A stretch of 64,000 nucleotides of DNA from Rhodopseudomonas palustris (GCF_003591005.1 NZ_QYYD01000013.1:62001-126000), one strand, 5' to 3'; shown: positions 29,101 through 38,181, numbered from the stretch's first letter. Numbers and translations are program-made. The notes: generated by a model from the letters alone, not told the origin.

Positions 29101-31284
29101 CCGTGGGCGCGGCCACTGGCCGAGGCGCAAACCTATCTGCGCCGCGCCTTCGATGAAGCGAGCGAGACTGGCGACCTCACCTATCAGGGCTTTTCGTCCT
29201 GCACGCTGATCACCAATCGGCTGGACACCGGCGACCCGCTCGACGAGATCGAGCCCGAGGCCGACGCTCGCCTGCAACTGATGCAGCGCGCCCAGTTCGG
29301 TCTGATCGTCCACATCATCACCACCCAGCGCCAGCTCGTCCGCATGCTGCAGGGGCGGACCGTGGGGATCGGCTCCTTGAACGATAGCGGCTTTGATGAG
29401 GCCGCCTTCGAACAGCAACTCGCGTCCAATCGCAGCCTCGACATCGCGGCCTGTTGGTTTCAGATCCGAAAAATGCAGGCCCGCTTCTTTGCCGGCTGCT
29501 ATGCCGACGCCTATCGGGCACTGGAAGCGGCAACGCCGATGCTGTGGACGACATTCGGCCATTACGAATTGGTCGTCTACAATTTCTACGGCGGTCTCGT
29601 TCAGGCTGCCTATTACGACTCGGCGCCGAGCGAGCTGCGCGAGACATTGATGAAGGGGTTGATCGACGCGCACCGGCAAATGTCGATCTGGGAGGCGCAT
29701 TGCCACGAGAACTACCAGTGCCGCGCGGCGTTGCTGGCCGCTGAGATCGCCCGGCTCCAAAATCGGCCGTTTGAGGCGTTGCAGCAATACGAACAGGCGA
29801 TCAGCTCCGCACGCCGGCACCGTTTCGTCCATGTCGAAGCGATCGCGCACGAGACTGCCGCGCGCCTGTATCAACAGCAGGGCCTGCAAACCGCATACGA
29901 GACACATCTGGCCGGGGCGCGGAATTGCTATCACCGCTGGGGAGCCGTCGGAAAGGTGAACCAGATCGAACGATTGCACCCCGGTCTCGGACTGGGCATG
30001 CTGGCCGCGCCGCATGTGCCGCCGGAGCTCGCCGACAGTTTCGATCTCGCCACCGTGGTCAGAAGTTACGAAGCGGTCGCCAACGAGCCCGGCGTGTCCC
30101 GGCTGATGGAAAGGCTGATGACGCTGGTGATCGAACACGCCGGCGCGCAGCGCGGCCTGTTGATCATCCCGGACGGCGACGAATTGACGGTGCGGGCGGA
30201 GGCCCGCACCGGTCAGGAAGGCGTTCACGTCGCGCTGCGGAACGACGGCGTTTCGCCGCTGGAACTGCCGGTGACGATCATCGACGTCGTGGCCGGGAGC
30301 GGTGACGCCGTCGTGCTCGACGATGCGCGGGTCGAAGGTCCGTTCGTGGCCGACGCCTACGTCGCCGCCGCACAATGCCGATCGATCCTGTGTCTGCCAC
30401 TGGTGAAGCGCACCAAGCTTGTCGGCATCATCTTTCTCGAGAACAATCTGGCCGCCGGCATCTTCACTCCGGCGAAGCTGTCGATCCTCAAACTACTCGC
30501 CTCCCAGGCGGCGATGTCGTTGAAGAACGCGCTGCTCGAGGAGAAGGACGCGCTGGTCGAAGCACTGCAGAAGTCGCAGTCGGAGCTGATGCACATGTCG
30601 CGGCTGACCGCGATCGGCGAGCTGGTGGTGTCGATCGCGCACGAGATCAACCAACCACTGACCGCCATCATCACCAACGCCGAAGTTTGCGTGCGCTGGC
30701 TCAACACCGAGAAACCCTCGACCGATGAGGCCAGGAGCGCGGCTCGTCGTGTGATCGAAAACGGCCGGCGCGCAGCGGACGTTGTTCAGACGATCCGCGG
30801 CTTGGCGGTCAAGTCTCCGCCGAAGATGTCTCCGGTCGACGTCAACGGCGTCGCGACGGAGATGCTGTCGATCATTCAGAGCGAGCTACGCCAGCACGCC
30901 GTCCACCTCGAAACCCACTTCACGGACCAGCCCAGCGTGATTCTGGGCAACAAGGTGCAGCTGCAGCAGGTTCTGCTCAATCTGACGATGAATGCGATCG
31001 AGTCCGTCGCCGCCATCGAAGGCCGCCGGATGTTGCACGTCGCCACCGACATCGCGGCCAATGATACGCTTGTGGTCAGCGTCACCGACAACGGGCTCGG
31101 CTTCGACGAGGACCGCATCGACCAGCTCTTCGATGCTCTGGTAACGACCAAGCCACACGGCATGGGCATGGGGCTGTCGATCAGCAAGTCGATCGTCGAG
31201 GCGCATGGCGGCCGGCTGTGGGCGACCTCGGTCAAACCGCGCGGCGCGGCGTTTCATTTCTCGCTGCCACTGCTGCATTCGTGA
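26167..31284 (+). CDS. Giant hybrid sensor: pseudokinase, AAA ATPase, GAF and histidine kinase
   Basis: The 1705-residue protein combines an N-terminal Ser/Thr-kinase-like domain (about 20-270), an AAA/STAND-type ATPase with Walker A GYSGAGKSS at 327-335, a long helical repeat region (about 650-1270), a GAF domain (about 1310-1450) and a histidine kinase with His1492 in SIAHEINQPL and DNGLGFDE, MGMGLSISKS motifs. In the kinase-like domain the catalytic loop reads HRNLRPD (Asn127 for Asp) and the DFG position is TGLAG, so it looks catalytically dead. The ATG follows GGGGAGGATTG. It likely signals to the adjacent FixJ-like regulator. Confidence 0.92.
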   Translation: MHPPFGTDGSAPRHFLFRSGDYSVYRVQDSANPAALLLMAEPDSPSVARSAELEFAATRDLDPELVVRPRELVSVQGRAALLADDLGARPLSELLDEPVDVVRLLRRAIGIAHALSYVHVHGLIHRNLRPDTIWIDNADHARLTGLAGASRFYREHPDLGGHDSLLGSPIYMSPEQTGRVNRSVDARSDLYVLGIILYQMIASGALPFLATSPTQWIHYHIARTPNPLPWTRPETAGIEQLIFRLLSKSADDRYSTAASVERDLRSCLEAWETHGSTAGVRITARDACGVIRMSEKLYGRDSEINQLLSAYHRVASTATAEWVFISGYSGAGKSSVVNELRRTLTPTNGWFISGKFDQYNRDIPFATLAQAFQSLVRQILGQTDAELARWRERLCDALGPHGELVVNLVPELKLLIGPQPPVSDLPPQQSRGRFQAVLSRFLAAVAQADHPLVLFLDDLQWFDTATSEFLLRLAREADIGCLLMICAYRDNEVDGSHPLTQVLAEIRNSALHLEEIRLQPLSLDDVTSLVANVLRSPFERIAPLAALIHHKTGGNPFFAIQFFSSLVHEQLLAFDASQHQWTWDVELIEAKGFTDNVVDLMARRLDQLPKITLKIVKVFSCLGMYASAATLSGLSELSEADVHAGLQDLVSSELLLRTGSDYRFVHDRVREAAYRLIPAAELASQHLFIARHLAASGGPAPPSDVLFQIVNHYNSGAGLVSSLAERLTMAKYNFEAGRAARKAVAHQSALIYLTAARSRLTTPEWRSHRDLAFQIEYQLSECEFLTGHLPAAEARLMQLRADVANEVDKAAVVALQITLYTAMDRSCDAVQSCLDYLAEVGIVWPIKPTEDDARTEYRRLARRLDGISLGALLNFPHADDPRHCAALGVMTASLAPAFFTDLNLVCLILCRMANLSLQHGNSDASALAYAYLGMVAGPTFGDYRAALSFGDLGLQLVETHGLDKYEARVHLTYGAHVLPWARPLAEAQTYLRRAFDEASETGDLTYQGFSSCTLITNRLDTGDPLDEIEPEADARLQLMQRAQFGLIVHIITTQRQLVRMLQGRTVGIGSLNDSGFDEAAFEQQLASNRSLDIAACWFQIRKMQARFFAGCYADAYRALEAATPMLWTTFGHYELVVYNFYGGLVQAAYYDSAPSELRETLMKGLIDAHRQMSIWEAHCHENYQCRAALLAAEIARLQNRPFEALQQYEQAISSARRHRFVHVEAIAHETAARLYQQQGLQTAYETHLAGARNCYHRWGAVGKVNQIERLHPGLGLGMLAAPHVPPELADSFDLATVVRSYEAVANEPGVSRLMERLMTLVIEHAGAQRGLLIIPDGDELTVRAEARTGQEGVHVALRNDGVSPLELPVTIIDVVAGSGDAVVLDDARVEGPFVADAYVAAAQCRSILCLPLVKRTKLVGIIFLENNLAAGIFTPAKLSILKLLASQAAMSLKNALLEEKDALVEALQKSQSELMHMSRLTAIGELVVSIAHEINQPLTAIITNAEVCVRWLNTEKPSTDEARSAARRVIENGRRAADVVQTIRGLAVKSPPKMSPVDVNGVATEMLSIIQSELRQHAVHLETHFTDQPSVILGNKVQLQQVLLNLTMNAIESVAAIEGRRMLHVATDIAANDTLVVSVTDNGLGFDEDRIDQLFDALVTTKPHGMGMGLSISKSIVEAHGGRLWATSVKPRGAAFHFSLPLLHS

Positions 31285-31393
31285 CCGGCCGCGAAAGCGC
31301 GAATCTTCAAGGCGCCATGCGAACAGACAAGAGGCCGCGACACGTTCGGCCTAGATACGGTGGGATCGAAAAGCCCAACAGGAGTCAGTCCGC

Positions 31394-32104
31394 ATGGCCA
31401 CCCCCTCACCGACCTTGCCCACAGTCGTGCTGGTTCACGGCGCCTGGGCCGACGGATCGAGCTGGCGGCTCGTCGTTCCCTATCTGATGCAGCAGGGAAT
31501 CGCCGTCGTCGCAGTGCAGAACCCGACGACATCGCTCGCCGCCGACGTCGAGGCTACCAAGCTCGTGCTCGACGCCATCGAAGGTCCCATCGTGCTGGTC
31601 GGGCACAGCTGGGGCGGCGCGGTGATCGCGCAGGCCGGCAACGATCCCAAGGTCAAGGCGCTGGTGTTCGTCGCGGCGTTGCCGCCGAAGGCCGGCGAGT
31701 CGGTCGGCGACTTGATCGGTTCGCACCCGCCGCCGCCCGGCCTCGGCCAGATTGTCAAGGCCGGCCCTGGCCTGCTGAAGCTCAGCCCCGAGGGCTGGAT
31801 CAACGACGTCGCACAGGATCTGCCGGAAGCGGATGCACGCGTGCTGGCCGTGGTCCAACCGCCGTTGCCGGAATCGACCTTCGGCGACAAGATCACCGAG
31901 GCGGCCTGGGCGACGCGGCCGAACTGGTACATCGTTTCGGTCGACGACCGTGTCGTCAGCGTCGACCTGCAGCGGGAGCTGGCGTCACGCCTGAAAGCGA
32001 CCACCAGCGAGCTGAAAGCGAGCCATCTCTCCATTCTGTCACAGCCGCAGGCGGTTGCCGATGTTATCATCTCGGCCGTCACTGCTGCGAAGTCGGCACA
32101 GTAG
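31394..32104 (+). CDS. Alpha/beta hydrolase
   Basis: The 236-residue protein has the oxyanion [10 protein letters not shown] near residue 15 and the nucleophile elbow GHSWGG, with Ser72. VDDRVVSVD and SHLSILSQP near the C-terminus supply the likely Asp and His. This pattern is that of small esterase-like hydrolases related to plant salicylate-binding esterases. It is followed 44 bases later by another hydrolase on the same strand, suggesting co-expression. The substrate is unknown. Confidence 0.88.
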   Translation: MATPSPTLPTVVLVHGAWADGSSWRLVVPYLMQQGIAVVAVQNPTTSLAADVEATKLVLDAIEGPIVLVGHSWGGAVIAQAGNDPKVKALVFVAALPPKAGESVGDLIGSHPPPPGLGQIVKAGPGLLKLSPEGWINDVAQDLPEADARVLAVVQPPLPESTFGDKITEAAWATRPNWYIVSVDDRVVSVDLQRELASRLKATTSELKASHLSILSQPQAVADVIISAVTAAKSAQ

Positions 32105-32148
32105 GCCGGCTCCCGCCCATCCGTTCACCCAATTCAGGAGACCACCCG

Positions 32149-32991
32149 ATGACCAGCGGCTATGTCAAGACCAAGGACGGCGTCGACATCTACTACAAGG
32201 ATTGGGGCCCCAAATCGGCGCAGCCGATCATGTTTCATCATGGCTGGCCGCTGTCGTCCGACGATTGGGACGCGCAGATGCTGTTCTTCCTGGCCCATGG
32301 CAACCGCGTCGTCGCCCATGATCGCCGCGGCCACGGCCGCTCGTCGCAGGTCGGCACCGGCCACGACATGGACCACTACGCGGCCGATGCCTTCGCGGTC
32401 GCCGAGCATCTCGATCTGAAGAATGCCGTGCATATCGGTCACTCGACCGGCGGTGGCGAGGTCGCGCGTTACGTCGCGAAGTTTGGCGAGCCGGCGGGCC
32501 GCGTCGCCAAGGCCGTGCTGGTCTCCGCAGTGCCGCCGCTGATGCTCAAGACCGCTAACAACCCTGGCGGTCTGCCGATCGAGGTGTTCGATGGCCTCCG
32601 CAAGGCGCTCGCGGATAACCGCGCGCAGTTTTTTGTCGATTTGCCGGCCGGCCCGTTCTACGGCTTCAACCGCCCCGACGCGAAGACCCTGCCCGGCGTC
32701 GTCGACAACTGGTGGCGACAGGGCATGATGGGCGCGGCGAACGCGCACTACGACGGCATCAAGGCATTCTCCGAGACCGACCAGACCGACGACCTCAAGG
32801 CGATCAGCGTGCCGACGCTGGTGCTGCACGGCGAGGACGATCAGATCGTGCCGATCGACAATGCCGGCCGCCTTTCGGTCAAGCTGCTGAAGAACGGCAA
32901 GCTCAAGACCTACCCGGGCTACCCCCACGGCATGCTGACCACCCACGCCGACGTCCTCAACGCCGACCTGCTGGCGTTCGTCAAAGAATAA
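32149..32991 (+). CDS. Alpha/beta hydrolase, non-haem chloroperoxidase type
   Basis: The 280-residue protein has [13 protein letters not shown] and YDRRGHGRS-like segments ([11 protein letters not shown]), the elbow GHSTGGGEV with Ser99, and a C-terminal Asp and His in [12 protein letters not shown] and YPGYPHGM. Length and spacing fit the cofactor-free chloroperoxidases/perhydrolases, which are really esterases with perhydrolysis activity. The ATG at 32149 follows AGGAGACCACCCG, showing it is a separate gene and not fused to the upstream frame. Confidence 0.9.
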   Translation: MTSGYVKTKDGVDIYYKDWGPKSAQPIMFHHGWPLSSDDWDAQMLFFLAHGNRVVAHDRRGHGRSSQVGTGHDMDHYAADAFAVAEHLDLKNAVHIGHSTGGGEVARYVAKFGEPAGRVAKAVLVSAVPPLMLKTANNPGGLPIEVFDGLRKALADNRAQFFVDLPAGPFYGFNRPDAKTLPGVVDNWWRQGMMGAANAHYDGIKAFSETDQTDDLKAISVPTLVLHGEDDQIVPIDNAGRLSVKLLKNGKLKTYPGYPHGMLTTHADVLNADLLAFVKE

Positions 32992-33001
32992 GCAACTCAG
33001 C

Positions 33002-33031
33002 GCCGGAGCAGGAGCGCCCACTCCGGCTTGT
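33002..33031 (+). terminator. Hairpin terminator after the chloroperoxidase-type hydrolase
   Basis: GCCGGAG at 33002-33008 pairs with CTCCGGC at 33021-33027, followed by TTGTCCTTCTTT. Position just after the hydrolase stop and the T-rich tail suit a rho-independent terminator. Confidence 0.65.
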
Positions 33032-33060
33032 CCTTCTTTCGCCCATCGCTCACCGCTTCG

Positions 33061-33148
33061 TCATGGCCGGGCTCGTCCCGGCCATCCACGCCTTTGCTGC
33101 ATCTCCTTCAGCACGGCGTCATGCCCGGCACAAGGCCGGGCATGACGC
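33061..33148. repeat. Family C intergenic palindrome
   Basis: TCATGGCCGGGCTCGTCCCGGCCATCC at the left and CGTCATGCCCGGCACAAGGCCGGGCATGACG at the right are each hairpins built on GGCCGGG/CCCGGCC. This differs in sequence from the families in the first 14 kb. It lies between convergent genes. Confidence 0.8.
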
Positions 33149-33187
33149 GTGGTGAGGTCTGGACACGCAATTCGCGCGTCCGCGACG

Positions 33188-34603
33188 TCACCATCCATAC
33201 TGCAGCTGCGCACCGAGATAGCTGCTGCTGCGGCCGCCGGCGTTGCGCAGGGTGTCGCCGATCTCGAAATGCACGGCCTCGATCGCGCCGGTGAGGTGCG
33301 CGTCGAACGCGTAGTCGACGCGGAGCTGGCCGTAGGCGCCGGTCCACGTGCTGCCGGTGCCGGCCGTGCCCGGCACCGGATTGCTCGGCTGGACGTAGAC
33401 CGCATCGGCCGTCGTCGCTCGCCACTGCAAGCCGGCCGCGGCCATCAGCTTGAGCCTCGCCGCCGGGCTGACCGTGATCGACGGCTTGAGGTGCACCAGG
33501 TTGGCATAGCCGGTGTAACCGGCCAGCGTGAAGTAGTAGCCGTTCGGGAACAGCGGATTGAACGTGCCGAGCACGCCGTCGCCCGGCCGGTCGTCGCCGG
33601 ATGCCGCGTCGAACTGGATGCCGAGCCGCGGCTGCCAGGTCGCGTTCAGCGTGTAGCCGGCGCGGGCGCCGACCGCCCAGGCCCGCGCGGTGCTGGCGCC
33701 GACCTCGCCGAGCTGCCCCATCGCCTCGAGGTCCCAGTCGATCTGCTGCGCCTTGCCGGCAAAGCGGATGTCGAACACGTGGCGCCGCTCGTCGCCGAAG
33801 GCGGTGAGATATTTGGCGTCCGCCCGCTCATACAGCGAGTAGTAGCCCGACAGCTCATTGTCGCCGAGCACCTTGCGCTCGATGCGAACCGTGCTGAAAC
33901 GGAAGCGATCGTCAGAGCGGTCGTCGAACGGCCGCACGTCGAAATATTGCACCGGCCGGCTGACGAAGCCGATGAAACGCCAGACGCCGGTTTCCCAATT
34001 CGCCCAGATCGCATCGAACGATTGCCGCACGTTGGGGCCGTCGCGCGAGGAGACGAAGCGCTGCAGATCGAACAAAAAGTCCTGGCGGCCGACCCGTGCC
34101 TTCAAGGTGCCATCGGCGAACGTCCGCGTGTATTCCAGGAAGGCGAGCCGGAGGTCGGCGCGATCCTGATCGGCCGAGGTAACGACCAGCTTGTCGAAGG
34201 CGCGGTCGTCCTCGAGTTGCACGAAGGCGCGCCAGTTCGCGTCGAAATGCACGTCGGCGTGGACCTGCAGACGCTGGATGAAGTAGCTGTCCGAGCGCGT
34301 CCCCGCCGTGCCGAAGCCGGCCGCGTCATTGGTCTCGAAGCGCTGCCGGAAAGTCGCGCCGAGCGAGACGTAGCTCTTCGGATCGCTGGCCCACAGCGGG
34401 ATGTATTTCAGCGCGTCGAGCGGCTCGGTGCGCAGCTTGGGATCGGCCAGCACCGACCAGTCCTCGGCCCAGCGATTGGACTGGATCGCGGGCCGCTTGG
34501 CCGGCGCGGCGTCCGCGTCGTCAGCGCGCGCCGGCGCGGCCACCGCCAGCGCGGCAAGCAGCGGCAACGCGGTCGCAGCCTTGAGCTGGGGCCATCCCCT
34601 CAC
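33188..34603 (-). CDS. Alginate-export-family outer-membrane porin
   Basis: The 471-residue protein has a signal peptide ending APARAD near residue 27 and a large beta-barrel. Segments such as SLGATFRQRFETND, FIQRLQVHADVHFDANWRAFVQL and KARVGRQDFLFDLQRF are typical of the Alginate_exp (AlgE-like) family. The protein ends in LGAQLQYGW, an aromatic terminal residue used for barrel assembly. A GTG start follows GAGGCCGCG. It is the last gene of the minus-strand operon starting at 38832, so it may import or export the small molecule that operon handles. Confidence 0.82.
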   Translation of the reverse strand: MRGWPQLKAATALPLLAALAVAAPARADDADAAPAKRPAIQSNRWAEDWSVLADPKLRTEPLDALKYIPLWASDPKSYVSLGATFRQRFETNDAAGFGTAGTRSDSYFIQRLQVHADVHFDANWRAFVQLEDDRAFDKLVVTSADQDRADLRLAFLEYTRTFADGTLKARVGRQDFLFDLQRFVSSRDGPNVRQSFDAIWANWETGVWRFIGFVSRPVQYFDVRPFDDRSDDRFRFSTVRIERKVLGDNELSGYYSLYERADAKYLTAFGDERRHVFDIRFAGKAQQIDWDLEAMGQLGEVGASTARAWAVGARAGYTLNATWQPRLGIQFDAASGDDRPGDGVLGTFNPLFPNGYYFTLAGYTGYANLVHLKPSITVSPAARLKLMAAAGLQWRATTADAVYVQPSNPVPGTAGTGSTWTGAYGQLRVDYAFDAHLTGAIEAVHFEIGDTLRNAGGRSSSYLGAQLQYGW

Positions 34604-34634
34604 CGCGGCCTCGTGTTGAGCATTTGCTGTGTCG

Positions 34635-35543
34635 TCACTTGTTGGCGGCGTGCTTTGCCGTCACCGCATGGATCTCTGCCACATAGCCGCCGGGAAACTG
34701 CACGATCGCGGCGGTGCGGTCCTCGAACTTAGTCGGTTCGACCAGAACAGTCACGCCGGCCGCCTTGGCTTTGCTCAGCGTCGCGTCGAGGTCGGCGACT
34801 TCGTAGCCGGTGGTCTCGTGGCCATAGGGATACGGCAGATAACCGTCGGTAACGAGCACCGCCATCTTGCCGAATGCGGATTCGATCCGCACACGCTTGA
34901 TCGTCGCGCCCGGCTTGCCGACCTCGGCGCCCGCCGCCTTGTCGGTCTCCGAAACGATCCTGCCGTGCGAGAAGCTCACAAAGCTGCGCACGAAGGCGTC
35001 CGCTCGATCAGCCGGCACATAGACGCGGTTTTCCGGAACGGTTTCGAACGCCGCGTAGTTCGGTTTGGTCGTGTGCCAGTAGAGTTGCATGTTGACGCCG
35101 CCGGGCCACTGCACCACGACGTCGCGCCCGATCGGATCCGGGAAGGTCGAGACCAGCACCGAGGCGCCGGCCGCGCGCGCCTGCTTGACCGCGACGTCGA
35201 TGTCGCTGACCAGATAGCCGTTGCGCTCGGCGCCGAACGGATACGGGATCGGCGTCTTGAAGCCGAACAGCGACACCGTGCCGACCGGGGTCTGCAACAG
35301 TTGCGACGTGGTGCTGCTCGGGGTCGGCGTTACGGTCGCGACGACCTGCTTGGTGCTCTTGCCGCCGAAGGTGGCGAGAAAGCTCGCGGCGAACTTGTCG
35401 ACGTCATCGGGCGCCACATAGACATGCGTGGTGTCGTATTGCGGCGCGACGGCGACGGCCGGCCTGGCTGGCTTTGCCGCCACCGGCGAACTCAGCGCTG
35501 TGGCGATTGCCAGCAGCAAAATCGGTTTCGAGAGCCGGCTCAT
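34635..35543 (-). CDS. Secreted protein with two VOC (glyoxalase-like) domains
   Basis: The 302-residue protein has a signal peptide (KPILLLAIATALSSPVAA) and two similar halves. Each half ends with a glyoxalase-type strand pair (VVQWPGGVNMQLYWHT and IVQFPGGYVAEIHAVT) and contains a YLVSDIDVAVKQARAAGA or YEVADLDATLSKAKAAGV helix. VOC proteins bind metals and act as isomerases, dioxygenases or binding proteins. Export to the periplasm is unusual for the fold. It is flanked by DoxX and porin genes on the same strand. Confidence 0.82.
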   Translation of the reverse strand: MSRLSKPILLLAIATALSSPVAAKPARPAVAVAPQYDTTHVYVAPDDVDKFAASFLATFGGKSTKQVVATVTPTPSSTTSQLLQTPVGTVSLFGFKTPIPYPFGAERNGYLVSDIDVAVKQARAAGASVLVSTFPDPIGRDVVVQWPGGVNMQLYWHTTKPNYAAFETVPENRVYVPADRADAFVRSFVSFSHGRIVSETDKAAGAEVGKPGATIKRVRIESAFGKMAVLVTDGYLPYPYGHETTGYEVADLDATLSKAKAAGVTVLVEPTKFEDRTAAIVQFPGGYVAEIHAVTAKHAANK

Positions 35544-35562
35544 TGAAGTCTCCTCATCGCAA

Positions 35563-35988
35563 TCATGAAGTCAGGCGCATTCGGGGCGACAGGATCGCCA
35601 CCAATACGAGGCCGGCGATCAGTCCGAGATGCTCGAAGAAGGCGTTGGTCAGCATCCAGCGGCTGGCAGCCGGCGCTGCCCAGAACGCATTCGCGGTCAG
35701 CATCGCCACGAAGGTCAACACGCCAAGCGCGCCGGCGCCGAGCCAGACCAGCCGATCGGCGATCACCAGCGCCGAGCCGCCGAGCTCGACGGCGATCGCA
35801 AGCGTCGCCCACAGCCAGCCGGGATGCAGCCCGAACGCCTCCTGCTCGGCAACGGCGCCGGCGAAATCGGCGAGCTTGACGACGCCGCCGAGCAGATAGG
35901 CCGACACCAATGCCAGCCTAGCGGCGTGCCACAGCAGCGGCGACGACAGCATCGTCGCCACCCATCGCGGCTCGCCCGCCGGTCTCAT
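35563..35988 (-). CDS. DoxX-family membrane protein
   Basis: The 141-residue protein has four hydrophobic segments and the DoxX-like pattern ALVSAYLLGGVVKLADF, then LAIAVELGGSALVIADR and TFVAMLTANAFW. DoxX proteins are small quinone- or redox-associated inner-membrane proteins, most without defined role. It starts one base after the stop of the amidohydrolase gene, so the two are probably translationally coupled. An internal Met at residue 13 is an alternative start. Confidence 0.8.
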   Translation of the reverse strand: MRPAGEPRWVATMLSSPLLWHAARLALVSAYLLGGVVKLADFAGAVAEQEAFGLHPGWLWATLAIAVELGGSALVIADRLVWLGAGALGVLTFVAMLTANAFWAAPAASRWMLTNAFFEHLGLIAGLVLVAILSPRMRLTS

Positions 35989-35989
35989 C

Positions 35990-37870
35990 TCACACCGCCC
36001 AGCAGGCGCAACCCAGCGCGCCCCAGAAGCTCTTGAGGTCGGCTATCGGCAGCTTGCTCGACCACGCCGTGGCGTGATCGTGGCCGTGAACGCCGCAGGA
36101 GCAGGCGCAGCCGCAGGACGCGATCGCCTGCCGCGCCACCACATCGGCAGCTTGGGGCTCATCCGCCCAGGCCGCGTAGCCGCCGAACCGCCGCACCGGC
36201 GACCAGTCGGGCATCGCCGGCGGCGGCGCCGCGTCATCCAACTTGGCGAAGTCACCGACGCCGTACACCACCTTGCCGCCGACCATGGTCAGAAGCGATG
36301 TAGTTTCGGCGATCTCTGCCTCGCTGCAGGAAAAGTAATCGCGGTCCGGCACCACGACATCGGCAAGCTGTCCGACAGCGATACGGCCTTTGTTGCCCTC
36401 CTCGTTGGAGAACCAGGTGACGTTCTCGGTCCACATCCGCAGCGCGGTCTCGCGATCGAGGCAGTTGCGCTGCGGCGTGATGCGCAGGCCGCCGACGGTG
36501 CGGCCGGTCACCAGCCACGACAGCGACACCCACGGATTGTACGACGCCACCCGGGTCGCGTCGGTGCCGGCCGAGACCTTGACGCCCTTATCGAGAATCT
36601 TCTTCACCGGCGGCGTCGCCTCCGCCGCGCCGAGGCCGTAGCGCTCGACAAAATACTCGCCCTGATACGCCATACGATGCTGCACGGCGATGCCGCCGCC
36701 GAGCGCGGCGATGCGGTCGATCGACTGATCCGAGATCGTCTCGGCGTGATCGAAGAACCAGTGCAGCCCGTCCAGCGGCATCTCCTGATTGACCTTCTCG
36801 AACACGTCGAGCGCGCGCGAGATGGTCTCGTCATAGGTCGCGTGCAGCCGCCACGGCCATTTGTTCTGCACCAGGACGCGCACTACCTCCTCGAGCTCGC
36901 CCTCCATCTCCGGCGGCATGTCCGGGCGCGGCACGCGGAAATCCTCGAAATCGGCCGCCGAGAACACCAGCATCTCGCCGGCGCCGTTGTGGCGGAAGTA
37001 GTCGTTGCCCTGCTTGTATTTCGACGTCTTGGTCCAGTTCAGGAAGTCGTCTTTCTCGCCCTTCGGCTTCTGCGTGAACAGATTGTAGGCAAGCCGGATC
37101 GTCAGTTGGCCATCCTCGTCGAGCTTCTGGATCACCGCATAGTCGTCGGGATAATTCTGGAAGCCTCCGCCGGCGTCGATCGCACCGGTAACGCCGAGCC
37201 GGTTGAGCTCGCGCATGAAATGCCGGGTCGAGTTGACCTGGTAGTCGAACGGCAGCTTCGGCCCCTTGGCCAGCGTCGCGTAGAGGATGGCGGCGTTCGG
37301 CTTGGCGAGTAGCAGCCCGGTCGGATTGCCGTTGGCGTCGCGCATGATCTCGCCGCCGGGCGGCTCGGGTGTATCCTTGGTGTAGCCGACGGCGCGCAGC
37401 GCGGCGCCGTTGAGCAGCGCGCGGTCGTAGAGATGCAGCAGGAACACCGGCGTGTCCGGCGCCACCGCGTTGAGTTCGTCGATCGTCGGCAGGCGTTTCT
37501 CGGCGAACTGATGCTCGGTGAAGCCGCCGACCACGCGCACCCATTGCGGCGGCGGCGTGATCGCGACCTGGCGCTTCAGCATGTTCATCGCGTCGGCCAG
37601 CGAACGCACGCCGTCCCAGCGCAGTTCCATGTTGAAGTTCAGCCCGCCGCGGATGATGTGGAGGTGATTGTCGATCAGCCCCGGCAGTACCCGCCGGCCC
37701 TTGAGGTCGATCACTTTGGTCGACGGCCCGGCCAGCGGCAGCACCTCGCGATCGTGCCCGACCGCGACGAAGCGGCCGCCGCTGATCGCCACCGCGCTGG
37801 CGGTCGGGTTCGAGCGGTCGAGCGTCGTAAACAGCCCGCGATGCAGGATGAGATCGGGCGCGTCGGTCAT
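35990..37870 (-). CDS. YtcJ-like amidohydrolase with Cys-rich tail
   Basis: The 626-residue protein belongs to the amidohydrolase_3 (YtcJ) group: RRVLPGLIDNHLHIIRGG supplies the first metal-binding HxH near residue 69, DHAETI and SAGTDATRV follow. The extreme C-terminus holds CGCACSC, HGHDH and GCACW, six cysteines and two histidines that are unusual for the family and could bind metal. The ATG at 37870 follows GGAGACAACTTC and overlaps the XapX gene stop by ATGA. No signal peptide is seen. The substrate is unknown; members hydrolyse amide, formamide or ester bonds. Confidence 0.88.
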   Translation of the reverse strand: MTDAPDLILHRGLFTTLDRSNPTASAVAISGGRFVAVGHDREVLPLAGPSTKVIDLKGRRVLPGLIDNHLHIIRGGLNFNMELRWDGVRSLADAMNMLKRQVAITPPPQWVRVVGGFTEHQFAEKRLPTIDELNAVAPDTPVFLLHLYDRALLNGAALRAVGYTKDTPEPPGGEIMRDANGNPTGLLLAKPNAAILYATLAKGPKLPFDYQVNSTRHFMRELNRLGVTGAIDAGGGFQNYPDDYAVIQKLDEDGQLTIRLAYNLFTQKPKGEKDDFLNWTKTSKYKQGNDYFRHNGAGEMLVFSAADFEDFRVPRPDMPPEMEGELEEVVRVLVQNKWPWRLHATYDETISRALDVFEKVNQEMPLDGLHWFFDHAETISDQSIDRIAALGGGIAVQHRMAYQGEYFVERYGLGAAEATPPVKKILDKGVKVSAGTDATRVASYNPWVSLSWLVTGRTVGGLRITPQRNCLDRETALRMWTENVTWFSNEEGNKGRIAVGQLADVVVPDRDYFSCSEAEIAETTSLLTMVGGKVVYGVGDFAKLDDAAPPPAMPDWSPVRRFGGYAAWADEPQAADVVARQAIASCGCACSCGVHGHDHATAWSSKLPIADLKSFWGALGCACWAV

Positions 37871-38157
37871 GAAGTTGTCTCCGGTGGATGGGGATGCGCG
37901 GCCTGGTCGGGCGCCGGCGCAGTTCGGCCGGGCAACATGCCGAACATGTGCGGCGCGCATTTCGCCTGCCGCCACGCCGCCGCGAGGCTGTGGCCATCGA
38001 TCAGATGGCGGGCGACCGGGACGATCTGCTCGCCGAGCAGGATGCCGAGCAGCCCGACCAGCGCCACCAGCGGCGGCGCCGGCGAGCGCACGTTGATCAG
38101 GCTGTAGATGACGCCGACCAACAGGCCGGCGCCGAGGGACAGCAGGTACACTTTCAT
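37867..38157 (-). CDS. XapX-domain (DUF1427) small membrane protein
   Basis: The 96-residue protein has two hydrophobic helices with the XapX pattern: LLSLGAGLLVGVIYSLINVRSPAPP and ALVGLLGILLGEQ. The rest, including AAAWRQAKCAPHMFG, is a soluble His- and Pro-rich tail. Its gene overlaps the amidohydrolase by four bases and follows the YcaC-like hydrolase by 24 bases. The function of XapX is not known; association with YtcJ-type and YcaC-type hydrolases recurs here. Confidence 0.82.
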   Translation of the reverse strand: MKVYLLSLGAGLLVGVIYSLINVRSPAPPLVALVGLLGILLGEQIVPVARHLIDGHSLAAAWRQAKCAPHMFGMLPGRTAPAPDQAAHPHPPETTS

Positions 38158-38181
38158 CGCGCGCTCCCGCCGTCGTGGGCG

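Noticed and set aside
28504-30375. A 623-codon open frame on the minus strand inside the giant sensor kinase gene
   Set aside because: It is a mirror of a high-GC gene on the other strand; it has no ribosome site or recognisable domain and the plus-strand protein has clear motifs throughout.
31360-32991. A single 543-codon frame that would fuse two hydrolases
   Set aside because: Its first part is an out-of-frame reading of the first hydrolase; the second hydrolase has its own ribosome site and ATG at 32149.
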